A DNA stretch of 64,000 bases from Shewanella basaltis (GTDB taxonomy: Bacteria; Pseudomonadota; Gammaproteobacteria; Enterobacterales; Shewanellaceae): assembly GCF_023283885.1 (NCBI RefSeq), contig NZ_JAKILA010000019.1, positions 41,707 through 105,706 of the forward strand, given 5' to 3'. The notes under the pieces were generated by a model. That model was not told where the DNA came from, made no database searches, and worked only from the letters and a program-made list of their open reading frames with translations. The position numbers and the translations under genes were made by a program. Each line of letters starts with the position of its first letter. The stretch's first letter is position 1. This document shows positions 1-7,042 of the stretch, piece after piece.

Positions 1-88
1 CGATGATGTCAGGCGATTCGATGTTGGTGAGTTGCAGTAGCAGCTGCAGGCGTTCGGCCGACTCGCCGCCTTGGATTAGGTATTTCAT
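1..88 (-). CDS. Partial phage protein of unknown function (N-terminal 29 residues)
   Basis: An open reading frame starts with ATG at 88 on the minus strand and runs off the window edge. The start overlaps the stop of the preceding gene as ATGA, the same coupling used throughout this leftward operon, which supports it as real. The visible N-terminus begins MKYLIQGGES and is not recognised. It is the most distal visible gene of the PL operon. Confidence 0.55.
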   Translation of the reverse strand, partial: MKYLIQGGESAERLQLLLQLTNIESPDII

Positions 89-690
89 GCTGCACCGCCA
101 TTGGCTTTCTCTGCATCTTCACCAGTCCACGGTTTCGTCTCATAGTTGTAACTATCTTTTACGTGGTTTCTTGCTGTTTGATATAAGTCATAAACGGTTA
201 ATTTTGATGGAACAAATCCAGCGAGATAAGCGCCTCTAGCGTGGCCTGCAAAGTCCATTACGGCTTTAGCGCGAATATCATTTATTGATTTTGAGTAACG
301 ATGTTCAGATTCGTGCTGCTCTGATAACCACAAAACATCACTGTCTGCTATGGTGAAGCTATCAAAGCTATCCTCACGTGCATCCTTTGCACATGCGAGA
401 TAACCGTCATAAAAGCCATCCCCAACAGCATCAACGATCTGAGCCTTTAATTCTTCAATCTGTGCAGTAAGTTGGGAAATATGCTCTTGGCTTGCTTTCA
501 GTTTTGCCATCGCACTAACATTGTTTTCATGTAGTTCGGTGAATACCTCGTTAATTTGCTTGGTACTCATATCCTCTATGGCTGCAAAGGTAAGAAATTG
601 CTGAATATTTGCAGGTTTCAATTGCGCTTCTAGGGCTTCGATTTTAGCTAGGTTTTTGTCGTTCTCTGCCAATAGTTCTACATAGTTCAT
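85..690 (-). CDS. Hypothetical phage protein with N-terminal coiled coil
   Basis: A 201-residue protein in the leftward early operon. Its first ~95 residues are rich in E, K, L and A and look like a coiled coil; the C-terminal half contains several Tyr, Asp and Trp residues and a hydrophobic GAYLAGFVPSKL stretch. The general look resembles Ea22-like accessory proteins of lambdoid left arms, but I cannot assign a family. It overlaps both neighbours by 4 bp (ATGA), so it is translationally coupled. The function is unknown. Confidence 0.7.
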   Translation of the reverse strand: MNYVELLAENDKNLAKIEALEAQLKPANIQQFLTFAAIEDMSTKQINEVFTELHENNVSAMAKLKASQEHISQLTAQIEELKAQIVDAVGDGFYDGYLACAKDAREDSFDSFTIADSDVLWLSEQHESEHRYSKSINDIRAKAVMDFAGHARGAYLAGFVPSKLTVYDLYQTARNHVKDSYNYETKPWTGEDAEKANGGAA

Positions 691-1064
691 ATATCACCGC
701 CTTGCTCACTTGTAACTAATGCCTGAGCTTTATTCCATACCACCATTGCCTGAGCTTTATTCCATATCACCATAAAAGCCTTAATCGAATCTTCCGGCTC
801 ATCTTCGCAAAGCCATGTAGCGATAAGCTCGCCATTAGCGCAAATTTCTAGCAATTCCTCATCAGGCAAATACTCCCAAGCTATCTTATTGCCATAGCTA
901 TCGATGGCTAAACCTTGGTTATTTTCAGCTTCAATTGCATCGTGGCATGACTCGCAAACCAGTGATTTAAATTCGTTGGGATGGCTAACCATGTCGTGCA
1001 AATCAACAACAACTCCACAACGAGGGCATGGTGTTGGCATATCCATTTCGAAAGAATAACTCAT
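687..1064 (-). CDS. Hypothetical phage zinc-ribbon protein
   Basis: A 125-residue protein with four cysteines as two CxxC knuckles (about C13/C16 and C37/C40), the spacing of a small zinc ribbon. The rest is acidic and carries no known catalytic motif. Near the C-terminus a 9-residue segment, WNKAQA and flanks, is repeated because of a 27-bp tandem duplication in the DNA. It sits in the PL operon with 4-bp overlaps on both sides. Zinc binding is inferred from the cysteines; the partner and role are unknown. Confidence 0.7.
   Translation of the reverse strand: MSYSFEMDMPTPCPRCGVVVDLHDMVSHPNEFKSLVCESCHDAIEAENNQGLAIDSYGNKIAWEYLPDEELLEICANGELIATWLCEDEPEDSIKAFMVIWNKAQAMVVWNKAQALVTSEQGGDI
721..774. 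repeat. 27-bp tandem duplication inside the zinc-ribbon gene
   Basis: Two adjacent 27-bp units (721-747 and 748-774) differ at only two or three bases and keep the reading frame, adding nine residues to the C-terminus of the encoded protein. It looks like a recent replication-slippage product. Confidence 0.85.
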
Positions 1065-1459
1065 GCTAAATCCTCCAAACCTAACCCAAGTTCACGTGCC
1101 AGTTTGATATCTTCTGCTTTGCGGCGCGCTGCTGCTTTCGCTTTTGCCTGGTCGCTAATGGCCTTGTTGATGGCTTTGCGGTCTTTGTATTCATCACCAT
1201 CATTAATGACACCGTTAAAACCATTGCGGCCTTTTAGTGGGCCTTGCCATTCAATATCGCCTTTTGTCACAGGCTTTGGCTGTGCGATTGCCTTTGGTGC
1301 TGGTGCTATTGGCTGTGGTTTTTTATCGCTGGTGACTTTCATCACTGCAGGTTTTTGGCGTTTTGGCTGATAGTTGCCGCGCTTTTGCTCGAGGATCCGT
1401 TCACGGTTCGCCTGGTAATACGCTCTTGCTGCAATTTGTTTTGGTGTTAGTTGGTTCAT
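1061..1459 (-). CDS. Hypothetical basic phage protein
   Basis: A 132-residue, Lys/Arg/Ala-rich protein of the leftward operon. The N-terminus (MNQLTPKQIAARAYYQANRE) resembles the short basic helix common in small phage DNA-associated proteins. A low-complexity Pro/Ala/Lys linker occupies roughly residues 30-65, and a basic helical segment follows. No enzyme motif is visible. The stop overlaps the next gene start (ATGA). Nucleic-acid binding is only a guess from composition. Confidence 0.65.
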   Translation of the reverse strand: MNQLTPKQIAARAYYQANRERILEQKRGNYQPKRQKPAVMKVTSDKKPQPIAPAPKAIAQPKPVTKGDIEWQGPLKGRNGFNGVINDGDEYKDRKAINKAISDQAKAKAAARRKAEDIKLARELGLGLEDLA

Positions 1460-1463
1460 ATCA

Positions 1464-1634
1464 TCACCGCTTGCATGTTAGTCTGTGGATGCCTTTCGCT
1501 GCGCGAATGGCTTCTGCGGGGTTTTCGGTGTATTTACCACCCGGTAACATCCAGCCCATTTTATGGGCGACAATTACACCTGTACCTATGCGTATGTCAT
1601 TGCGGTGCGGGGTAGGTAGTTGATTGTTTGTCAT
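1464..1634 (-). CDS. Small hypothetical phage protein (56 aa)
   Basis: The start at 1634 is chosen because a near-perfect ribosome-binding site (AGGAGG) lies about 5 bases upstream; the longer frame to 1751 has no such site and would overlap the upstream gene. The 56-residue product contains GTGVIVAHKMGWMLPGGK and a C-terminal basic tail. It is not recognised. It sits between the PrtN-like gene and the basic protein gene in the leftward operon. Confidence 0.6.
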   Translation of the reverse strand: MTNNQLPTPHRNDIRIGTGVIVAHKMGWMLPGGKYTENPAEAIRAAKGIHRLTCKR

Positions 1635-1657
1635 GATTGCCTCCTGTGCTGAACTGT

Positions 1658-1918
1658 TTACGCCGCTTTTGGGCTGTGAATGTGGTCTTTTTTGGCCTGT
1701 TCGCGTAACTGGTCTAGATATTCTGCTAGGTCTGTTACGTTGATCATCCAAGTCGATTTATTGCTTTGCCCTGCTCTAAATGCAGGTATTGGCAACTTTC
1801 CTGATTTGGCATAACGAATTGCCACACTTGCTGATAGGCCAAAATATTCGTCGCAAATGTCCGTGATGGGGATCACGGCTTTGTTGAATTGCGCCATGAG
1901 TAAAAATGCAGTGTTCAT
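1658..1918 (-). CDS. PrtN-like pyocin activator family protein
   Basis: An 86-residue protein starting MNTAFLLMAQF, with the features of the PrtN family: an N-terminal hydrophobic strand, a helix-turn-helix-like centre (IPITDICDEYFGLSASVAIRYA) and a C-terminal Asp-Leu-Ala-x-Tyr-Leu-Asp helix. In Pseudomonas, PrtN binds P-boxes and activates pyocin genes; in phage left arms the same fold may act as an activator or excisionase-like factor (inference). The start at 1918 is supported by an AAGGA site and by the ATGA overlap with the upstream gene; the longer frame to 2041 overlaps that gene throughout. Confidence 0.8.
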   Translation of the reverse strand: MNTAFLLMAQFNKAVIPITDICDEYFGLSASVAIRYAKSGKLPIPAFRAGQSNKSTWMINVTDLAEYLDQLREQAKKDHIHSPKAA

Positions 1919-2082
1919 TGGGTTTCCTTGGCATCTTGCTCGATGCGGGCTTGTATCTGTTTTTTGACGCGTTGCCAGCCTCTGATTAGACGTTTTAGGC
2001 ATGGCGCTTCGCTTGGCCATGTGCGTAACATGTCTTCGCACTTGGCTATTTCACGGTCGCAATATTCGGTTGCAGCGCTCAT
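1915..2082 (-). CDS. Small hypothetical phage protein (55 aa)
   Basis: It starts at the internal ATG at 2082, preceded by AAGGG, and its start overlaps the upstream stop as ATGA. The 55-residue product contains a CDREIAKCEDML helix followed by an Arg/Lys-rich C-terminal helix. It has no recognised family. The longer frame to 2139 would overlap the upstream gene by 60 bases and has no better ribosome-binding site. Confidence 0.6.
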   Translation of the reverse strand: MSAATEYCDREIAKCEDMLRTWPSEAPCLKRLIRGWQRVKKQIQARIEQDAKETQ

Positions 2083-2402
2083 ATGCTTGCCCTTAGTTGA
2101 AACACCGTGCCGCTTTGGTGAAGTGGCGTGTTGCGCCATAGGGTGATGCGGCCTGTGTTGTAGTTGTAACGCATGGCCAGTTCGCTGCCGATTTCGCCTG
2201 CTCGGTTTTCAAACATTTTGGTAAACAGTTGGCTTGGGTTGCATGCCATGAGTTGGCGCTCAAGCTTTTCGATACGCTGTTGTACTCGCTCGCATTCCAT
2301 TGGGTCTTGTTTGGTGGTGAGTAAACAGGCAAAACGAATGCTGACCAGGTGGAAGTGCTCGGCGCGTTCTTTGTCTGTTTTTGGTGTGTTAGTCAGTATC
2401 AT
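2079..2402 (-). CDS. First gene of the PL operon, hypothetical phage protein
   Basis: A 107-residue protein directly downstream of the PL promoter and operators. GAGGAC just upstream of ATG 2402 is the ribosome-binding site, so the leader is short. The sequence is mixed alpha/beta with a probable helix at residues 35-60 rich in E, R and Q. No antiterminator-like Arg-rich N-terminus is visible, so it is not an obvious lambda N analogue. Function unknown. Confidence 0.7.
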   Translation of the reverse strand: MILTNTPKTDKERAEHFHLVSIRFACLLTTKQDPMECERVQQRIEKLERQLMACNPSQLFTKMFENRAGEIGSELAMRYNYNTGRITLWRNTPLHQSGTVFQLRASI

Positions 2403-2434
2403 TTTGCCGTCCTCGGTTAATTGGGTACGGCTTG

Positions 2435-2475
2435 AATATAACTTTGGTTAATTAATCCGTCAATAACTTTGGTTA
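2435..2475 (-). promoter_or_regulatory. PL promoter with two CI/Cro operators (OL1, OL2)
   Basis: On the minus strand a -35 TTGACG (2458-2463), a 17-bp spacer and a -10 TATATT (2435-2440) face the leftward operon. Two identical 12-bp sites TAACCAAAGTTA (2439-2450 and 2464-2475) overlap the -10 box and sit just upstream of the -35 box. The same sites occur between cI and cro, so they are read as repressor operators. Confidence 0.8.
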
Positions 2476-2553
2476 ATTATTTTTTGAGTTTTGCTTTTTA
2501 ATGATCTGCATTTGGGTTGGTGGTATAAATAACAACTTAACTAAGGAGGGTTT

Positions 2554-2970
2554 ATGAAGCATGTTTTTAAGGTGGTACTGCTAGTGTATTTAGCGCTATC
2601 CATTGATAGTAACGCTGAAATTTACAAGTGTGATGATGAAGGTAAGCTTGTGATGCAGGATATGCCATGCCCTGAAGGTGTAAACCAAAATACCGTGGAT
2701 GTAGTCATACAAAATGATACTTCAAAAAAATATAAGAAGTATGAGCCAGAACCTTATGATCCAAGTGAATTTAATGATTGGGAAAATAACCTTATAGAGA
2801 ATAAGAAAGTAGCCGTAGGGATGACGGTTAGGGCCTTGCACTTTAGTTGGGGTTATCCAAGAAGAATAAATCGCTCTGCTTATGGGCCTGAGCAATGGGT
2901 GTTTGGTGAAGGGGGGTATATGCGGTTTGCTTATGTTAGAGATGGGGTTGTTGTTAACTGGCAGGATTAG
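2554..2970 (+). CDS. Secreted DUF4124-type protein, probable lysogenic-conversion gene
   Basis: A 138-residue protein with a clear signal peptide (residues 1 to ~21, MKHVFKVVLLVYLALSIDSNA) followed by EIYKCDDEGKLVMQDMPCPEG, the typical start of a DUF4124 domain with its two cysteines. The ribosome-binding site AAGGAGG is strong. It points rightward, convergent with the repressor gene and opposite to PL, so it has its own promoter and is probably expressed in the lysogen. The position between OL and cI is where lambdoids carry exclusion or conversion genes. Periplasmic location is inferred; the function is unknown. It is more AT-rich than its neighbours. Confidence 0.75.
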   Translation: MKHVFKVVLLVYLALSIDSNAEIYKCDDEGKLVMQDMPCPEGVNQNTVDVVIQNDTSKKYKKYEPEPYDPSEFNDWENNLIENKKVAVGMTVRALHFSWGYPRRINRSAYGPEQWVFGEGGYMRFAYVRDGVVVNWQD

Positions 2971-3006
2971 ATTTAACTGTTGGTCTATTAAACTAACCCT
3001 GCTAAT

Positions 3007-3699
3007 TTAAAGCAATACCGAATACCAAAACACTTTACCTATTACGGTGATTTGTTTTAGGTCGTCACCTTCGTAGCGTTCGTCTGGCCATTCGTCTAGA
3101 TTGAAGCTACGAAGGCGCAATCCGCCCCCTGGTAACTTGTAGAGTGTTTTAATGCGTAACATGCCATCGTGATTGATTGCGTACATTTTGCCATCAATCA
3201 CGTTAGTTTGTGAGGTGTCTACGCCCACGGTTGAACCATTCGGTAATACGGGTTCCATGCTGTTACCACTAACGCGAACACACGCGGCATTTGTTGGGTC
3301 TACGTTTGATTTACGTAATGTGGATTTTGCAAAGCGTAATTTTGGCCCGTAATAATGCGGCATTTCCGATACGCCGTGTCCTGCGGCTAATTCTACTTCC
3401 ATGTAAAAAGGGATCTCTACTTCATCATCATTGAGTGGGGTGCTGCTATCCCACGTTTCCATTGGGCCAGCCCATTCGGCGTTGGCGTCTACTTTAGCTC
3501 TTACCTTTCCTGTAATTAACTCTTCCGCCGTTGTACCTAACACATTCGCGATAGCCACTAATTTAGATGACTCTTTTGCTTTACCTGAAATGAGTTTATG
3601 CACCATCACTTGGGAGATGTTGGCGCGTTCGGCTAATTCCTTCTGAGTTAAGCCAGAAGCCTTTAGCTTTTCTTGGAGGTTTTGGGCGAGTGTTTTCAT
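3007..3699 (-). CDS. cI: CI/LexA-type phage repressor
   Basis: A 230-residue repressor. Residues ~10-60 form an XRE-type helix-turn-helix (LTQKELAERANISQVMVHKLISGK). The C-terminal S24/LexA-like domain carries the cleavage site Ala106-Gly107, the catalytic Ser147 (VSGNSMEPVL) and Lys184 (LRIKTL), so RecA-stimulated self-cleavage and SOS induction are expected. It maintains lysogeny by binding the operators at PL and PR. No Shine-Dalgarno precedes the ATG, and a TATAAT box lies only 7 bases upstream, which suggests a leaderless message as for lambda PRM. Confidence 0.92.
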   Translation of the reverse strand: MKTLAQNLQEKLKASGLTQKELAERANISQVMVHKLISGKAKESSKLVAIANVLGTTAEELITGKVRAKVDANAEWAGPMETWDSSTPLNDDEVEIPFYMEVELAAGHGVSEMPHYYGPKLRFAKSTLRKSNVDPTNAACVRVSGNSMEPVLPNGSTVGVDTSQTNVIDGKMYAINHDGMLRIKTLYKLPGGGLRLRSFNLDEWPDERYEGDDLKQITVIGKVFWYSVLL

Positions 3700-3705
3700 A
3701 AGTTA

Positions 3706-3786
3706 ATTATATTACCTAGGTTATAAAACAGGTACTAACTAAAGTTATTTTTATTTGTTGCGGTTAATTAACTTTGGTTATATTAT
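3706..3786. promoter_or_regulatory. Divergent PRM/PR control region with three operators
   Basis: PR (plus): -35 TTGCGG (3758-3763), 17-bp spacer, -10 TATTAT (3781-3786). PRM (minus): -10 TATAAT at 3706-3711 with a poor -35. Three related 12-bp sites are present: 3712-3723 (TTACCTAGGTTA), 3736-3747 (TAACTAAAGTTA) and 3769-3780 (TAACTTTGGTTA). The last lies in the PR spacer; the middle one abuts the PRM -35, the position used for activation by repressor in lambda. Confidence 0.8.
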
Positions 3787-3816
3787 GTTTACTGTTAATT
3801 ATTCATTGGAGTTCTT

Positions 3817-4002
3817 ATGAAGACAGCTGATGTTATTGCGCACTTTGGAGGTCAGGGCCGTTTAGCTAAGGCGCTTGATGTTTCACAGCCTGCAATTTCA
3901 AAGTGGGGGGATACAGTCCCACTACTTAGAGCTTATCAAATTCAAGTGATCACGAACGGGAAACTCAAAGTTAGCAACCCGCAGATCAAGCAAGCAGTTT
4001 AA
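3817..4002 (+). CDS. cro: Cro-type regulator
   Basis: A 61-residue protein of the Cro/YdaS-like group: MKTADVIAHFGGQGRLAKALDVSQPAISKWG is a helix-turn-helix, followed by PLLRAYQIQVITNGKLKV, a recurrent ending of phage Cro proteins. It is the first gene after PR, preceded by GGAG. It is expected to repress PRM and later PR by binding the shared TAAC-N4-GTTA operators, committing to lytic growth. Confidence 0.88.
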   Translation: MKTADVIAHFGGQGRLAKALDVSQPAISKWGDTVPLLRAYQIQVITNGKLKVSNPQIKQAV

Positions 4003-4028
4003 TTTTAGTCGTTCGCAGGGAGAAAAGC

Positions 4029-4622
4029 ATGAAACAAGTATCACGTTTAACTTTATTGATGAAAGCCATTAACAAGTGGCTTGAACTACCTAAAGTGAGC
4101 CGTTCGGCATTGGCCACAGCGGTAGTTCAGGCGGTTGATGATTTAAAGATGGTGAGCGTATTAGCTAAAGAGGGCATTTCGTTTACGTATTCTGACGATA
4201 TTTACAATGATTCGCGGGTTAATGCACAAAAGATTTTTAGATGGCTTGGGCAGTACGCTGACCAGCATGCCGTGCCTGAACGCTTGTTTTATGTTGAGCA
4301 GGCAATATTGGCTGCAATGCCAATTGAATTACGCATTGGTTATTTAAACGATGTTTACAACATGGTTGGCGTAACGGTGGTGGTTGATCATGTTGGTGAT
4401 GGTATGTCGTTAAGCACGAGTGACATGGCCGCGACGTTAACAAAAGAGAACAGCGAAGCGCAAATTGCGGTAATCCGTTTGGGTTTGGCGCCGTCGCGTC
4501 ATGATGTTGAGCAGGCCTATCGTGAGTTGCGTGAATCGCGCGGCATGACTCAAGCGGCGATGGATGCGTTTGAGCGCAACTACCCGTATTTAGTTGAAAA
4601 GCCTCTTAAGTCGGTTGGTTAG
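4029..4622 (+). CDS. Hypothetical early phage protein in the cII position
   Basis: A 197-residue protein, second gene after PR, preceded by GGGAGAA. The position is that of cII in lambdoids, but no CII-like helix-turn-helix is evident. The sequence is mainly helical, with a C-terminal segment DVEQAYRELRESRGMTQAAMDAFERN that could be a small DNA- or protein-binding motif. I do not recognise the family. It may regulate early transcription, but that rests only on position. Confidence 0.7.
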   Translation: MKQVSRLTLLMKAINKWLELPKVSRSALATAVVQAVDDLKMVSVLAKEGISFTYSDDIYNDSRVNAQKIFRWLGQYADQHAVPERLFYVEQAILAAMPIELRIGYLNDVYNMVGVTVVVDHVGDGMSLSTSDMAATLTKENSEAQIAVIRLGLAPSRHDVEQAYRELRESRGMTQAAMDAFERNYPYLVEKPLKSVG

Positions 4623-4623
4623 T

Positions 4624-4827
4624 ATGGCTGATAACGTTGATGATGCAAATGATATGGCTGAACTGCATTTAGCTGCAGTGTTGGCTAAAGCCAAACCGAG
4701 CCTACCACCATTAACCGGGCATTGTTTTTATTGCCACGCTGCCACACCAGAGCGTTTTTGTGATGCAGATTGCCGTGATGATTTTGAACGTGACCAACGC
4801 AGAACATTAATGCGAAAGCGGGGTTGA
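4624..4827 (+). CDS. Small zinc-finger-like phage protein
   Basis: A 67-residue protein. The centre reads HCFYCHAATPERFCDADCRDDFERD, a four-cysteine CxxC...CxxxC zinc-binding knuckle common in small phage-encoded proteins that also resembles the tail of DUF2116-type zinc ribbons. A basic C-terminal tail (RRTLMRKRG) follows. The ATG at 4624 starts right after the upstream stop. DNA or RNA binding is inferred from the motif and the basic tail. Confidence 0.65.
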   Translation: MADNVDDANDMAELHLAAVLAKAKPSLPPLTGHCFYCHAATPERFCDADCRDDFERDQRRTLMRKRG

Positions 4828-4828
4828 T

Positions 4829-4927
4829 ATGTGGTTTTTAATTTTAGGTTGGCTGAGTTTTGCAGTGATTTTAACTGCTGGTTTTTGTTTGATGTTTAAA
4901 GGGGCGGGTGATGACTCAGTTAAGTGA
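4829..4927 (+). CDS. Single-pass membrane miniprotein (32 aa)
   Basis: ATG 4829 follows the previous stop by one base, and the frame ends at 4927 inside the next gene start. The 32-residue product is one hydrophobic helix (about residues 2-23, MWFLILGWLSFAVILTAGF) with a short charged tail. Gene-like spacing inside a tightly packed operon supports it, but it is too short for certainty. No ribosome-binding site is obvious; it may be translated by coupling. Confidence 0.45.
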   Translation: MWFLILGWLSFAVILTAGFCLMFKGAGDDSVK

Positions 4928-5321
4928 TAACAACAAACTGATTAACGATGTGCATGTGTTGTTTTTAGATGCCCCAAGTGATGCCGATGCTGTTGCAGAA
5001 ATCCGAAACATTGACACGATTTGGTATAAAGAAATCACACCCGTGTCATGTAAATATTTACTGGAAAGTGAGCGGAATGCCGGAGTGACGGATTGGACGC
5101 TCACTATGCAGCCACCTGCGCATGAGCCGCTAGTTTATCGACCCGTTGACGTGGTTGAGTCACCCGAAGAACGCGAGTATTTCGAAAAGCTAGAGCGTGA
5201 GCAGCAAATTGATGCTATGGCCGCAGTGATAAGAACGAGCCCGACTAACAGCGCAACAGGTATTGCCCATTTGTTGGTTGAGGCTGGTTGCACGATAGAT
5301 ACAACGCGAATTAGAAAATAA
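4911..5321 (+). CDS. Hypothetical early phage protein
   Basis: A 136-residue acidic protein beginning MTQLSDNN; a GTG at 4908 is a possible alternative start. GGGGCGGG upstream can serve as the ribosome-binding site. A Glu/Arg-rich helix (SPEEREYFEKLEREQQ) divides an N-terminal alpha/beta-looking part from a C-terminal hydrophobic helix with TNSATGIAHLLVEAG. It is not recognised. It lies immediately upstream of the replication genes. Confidence 0.65.
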   Translation: MTQLSDNNKLINDVHVLFLDAPSDADAVAEIRNIDTIWYKEITPVSCKYLLESERNAGVTDWTLTMQPPAHEPLVYRPVDVVESPEEREYFEKLEREQQIDAMAAVIRTSPTNSATGIAHLLVEAGCTIDTTRIRK

Positions 5322-5384
5322 GAAACCCCGCTTAAGTTTGGCGACCTGAGCACGGGGTTAATACCTACGAAGAGAGGTCTGAGG

Positions 5385-6302
5385 ATGTTACAAAAATATA
5401 TAGATAACGTCAATGATGGCGAAAATAGCAACATTGTGCCGTTTAGGTCTGTTGATTGTGTTGTTGGTACCAGTAAGCAGGGGGCTATTGTGAAGGCTGA
5501 TTTAGATGATGGTTACTTAAGGTTGTCTAATACGCTTGTTGATGCCCTTTGCTTAACCAAGCTTAGCGATAGAGAAAGCCGAGTTTTGTTTTCAGTCATG
5601 CGTCGTACATACGGCTTTGGTAAGCATGTTGATTGGATATCTTATAGCCAAATTGAGGAAATGACTTCGATTGACTCTAACAATGTGTCACGTGTTGTTG
5701 GTGCATTAATAAAGCGAAATATTCTGTTAAAAGAAGGCAAAAAAATAGGTGTTAACTCTGTGGTTTCTGACTGGTTAGACAAACCGATAATTAATAAAAC
5801 TGTCAGTTTAGACAGTAAAAACTCACTGTCTAAACTGGCAGTAAAACCTGTCAGTTTAGACTCTGACACTGTCAGTTTAGACAGTAAAACCTGTCAGTCT
5901 AGACCCCCACAAAAGAAAGACATTAATACAAAAGAAAGACAAAAAGATATATGTGCTAAATCTGCGTTTAATGCGTTTTTTAAACAATACCCAAATCACA
6001 GGAAGGGCGGTTCGGATTCAGCAGCTTGGGCGGCATGGAAATCTGAAAAACTGACAGAGCAAGATTGTGAGGCTGCAATCGATTGGTTGGTTCACGCTGC
6101 ACAGCGAGACGCCAGTTGGGGCGTTAGTGCTAATGGGCAGTTTGTTCTGGGTGTCACTAAATTTATTCGAAATAAAACATGGCTAACCCCGCTGCCTACA
6201 CCCACGACTAACAACCCACGAAAAAGCTTACAGATCCCTGTTTTTAATGAACAGACAAACGAGTATTCCGACTATGCCGACGATTTTAACATGGAGATTT
6301 AA
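5385..6302 (+). CDS. Phage replication initiation protein O-like
   Basis: A 305-residue protein with the layout of lambda-type O proteins: an N-terminal winged-helix origin-binding domain (about residues 40-125, containing LSDRESRVLFSVMRRTYGFGK and SYSQIEEMTSIDSNNVSRVVGALIKRNIL), a central linker encoded by the iteron repeats (~139-173), and a C-terminal domain with PNHRKGGSDSAAWAAWKS that would contact the helicase loader. It binds the repeats in its own gene and recruits the downstream DnaC-like protein with host DnaB. Its stop overlaps the next start (TAATG). Confidence 0.88.
   Translation: MLQKYIDNVNDGENSNIVPFRSVDCVVGTSKQGAIVKADLDDGYLRLSNTLVDALCLTKLSDRESRVLFSVMRRTYGFGKHVDWISYSQIEEMTSIDSNNVSRVVGALIKRNILLKEGKKIGVNSVVSDWLDKPIINKTVSLDSKNSLSKLAVKPVSLDSDTVSLDSKTCQSRPPQKKDINTKERQKDICAKSAFNAFFKQYPNHRKGGSDSAAWAAWKSEKLTEQDCEAAIDWLVHAAQRDASWGVSANGQFVLGVTKFIRNKTWLTPLPTPTTNNPRKSLQIPVFNEQTNEYSDYADDFNMEI
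5800..5945. repeat. Replication origin iterons inside the O-like gene
   Basis: The core CTGTCAGTTTAGAC occurs at 5800-5813, 5848-5861, 5869-5882 and, with one change, 5891-5904; an inverted copy lies at 5824-5842. Directly downstream is an A-rich stretch with the direct repeat ACAAAAGAAAGAC (5910-5922, 5929-5941), a likely unwinding element. The arrangement, iterons in the middle of O followed by an AT-rich tract, is that of lambda ori. Confidence 0.82.
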
Positions 6303-7042
6303 TGATGCTAACCATGAACTCTGAATTATCAAAACTGTTGACCCGTTTAAACGCTCCTGTTGGTGTGAAGCCGGCGACTCGAGAGCATATTGCTGAGTTA
6401 AAAAGAAAGTCAGAAGCTGCGGCTTATAAGGATCATGTTGCGAGAAAAAACAAAAAACTGATGGATTTAACAGGTTTGAATACACATTTTTTATCTTGTC
6501 GCTTTGATAATTACATTTGTGAGCGTAAAGACCAGTTTGATGCAGTTGAAAAGGCAAAGAAGTATTGTGAAAAATTTAGCGAATACTCAGCGCTGGCGAA
6601 AGGCTTTTTGTTTAGTGGGACCAGTGGCACAGGCAAAAATCATTTAGCGAGCGCCATGGTGAATGAACTTGTTGAAAAAAATCATTTTGTTGTGTTGTTA
6701 AGCGTGATGGATTTATTAGCTCGAGTGCGTGAAAGCTATAAAGACCCGTCGATTTCAGAAGATAAATTAATAAATGATTTTTTAAGGCCTGATTTATTGA
6801 TTATTGACGAGCTTGGATTGCAGCGTGGCAGTGTTGACGAAGTGTTATGGCTCACTCGAATTATTGATAAGCGGCTATATGCCAAGAAGCCGACTTCGTT
6901 TATCACCAATCTTAAAAAGTCAGAATTACAGGAATTACTAGGCGAACGTGCCTATGGCCGTGTTTTGGAGTCAGTGGGTTTGGGCGTGCTTTTTAGTTGG
7001 CCAAGCTATCGCGGTAAGCGAACTGGAGGTTCTAATGAGTAA
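6302..7042 (+). CDS. DnaC-like helicase loader ATPase
   Basis: A 246-residue AAA+ protein of the DnaC/IstB class: Walker A GTSGTGKN (residues 106-113), Walker B LLIIDE (165-170), sensor-I-like SFITNLK (199-205) and a probable arginine finger near RAYGR (216-220). It would load host DnaB at the origin bound by the upstream O-like protein, replacing lambda P. ATGs at 6302, 6305 and 6314 are possible starts; the first is coupled to the upstream stop. Confidence 0.9.
   Translation: MMLTMNSELSKLLTRLNAPVGVKPATREHIAELKRKSEAAAYKDHVARKNKKLMDLTGLNTHFLSCRFDNYICERKDQFDAVEKAKKYCEKFSEYSALAKGFLFSGTSGTGKNHLASAMVNELVEKNHFVVLLSVMDLLARVRESYKDPSISEDKLINDFLRPDLLIIDELGLQRGSVDEVLWLTRIIDKRLYAKKPTSFITNLKKSELQELLGERAYGRVLESVGLGVLFSWPSYRGKRTGGSNE

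Noticed and set aside
981..1370. Plus-strand frames opposite the leftward early operon (981-1370, 1244-1450, 1363-1623, 2173-2451)
   Set aside because: They lie over well-supported minus-strand genes with ATGA coupling and have no ribosome-binding sites.
5324..5359. AACCCCG/CGGGGTT inverted repeat before the O-like gene as terminator or riboswitch
   Set aside because: The loop is 22 bases and there is no T run; too weak to call.
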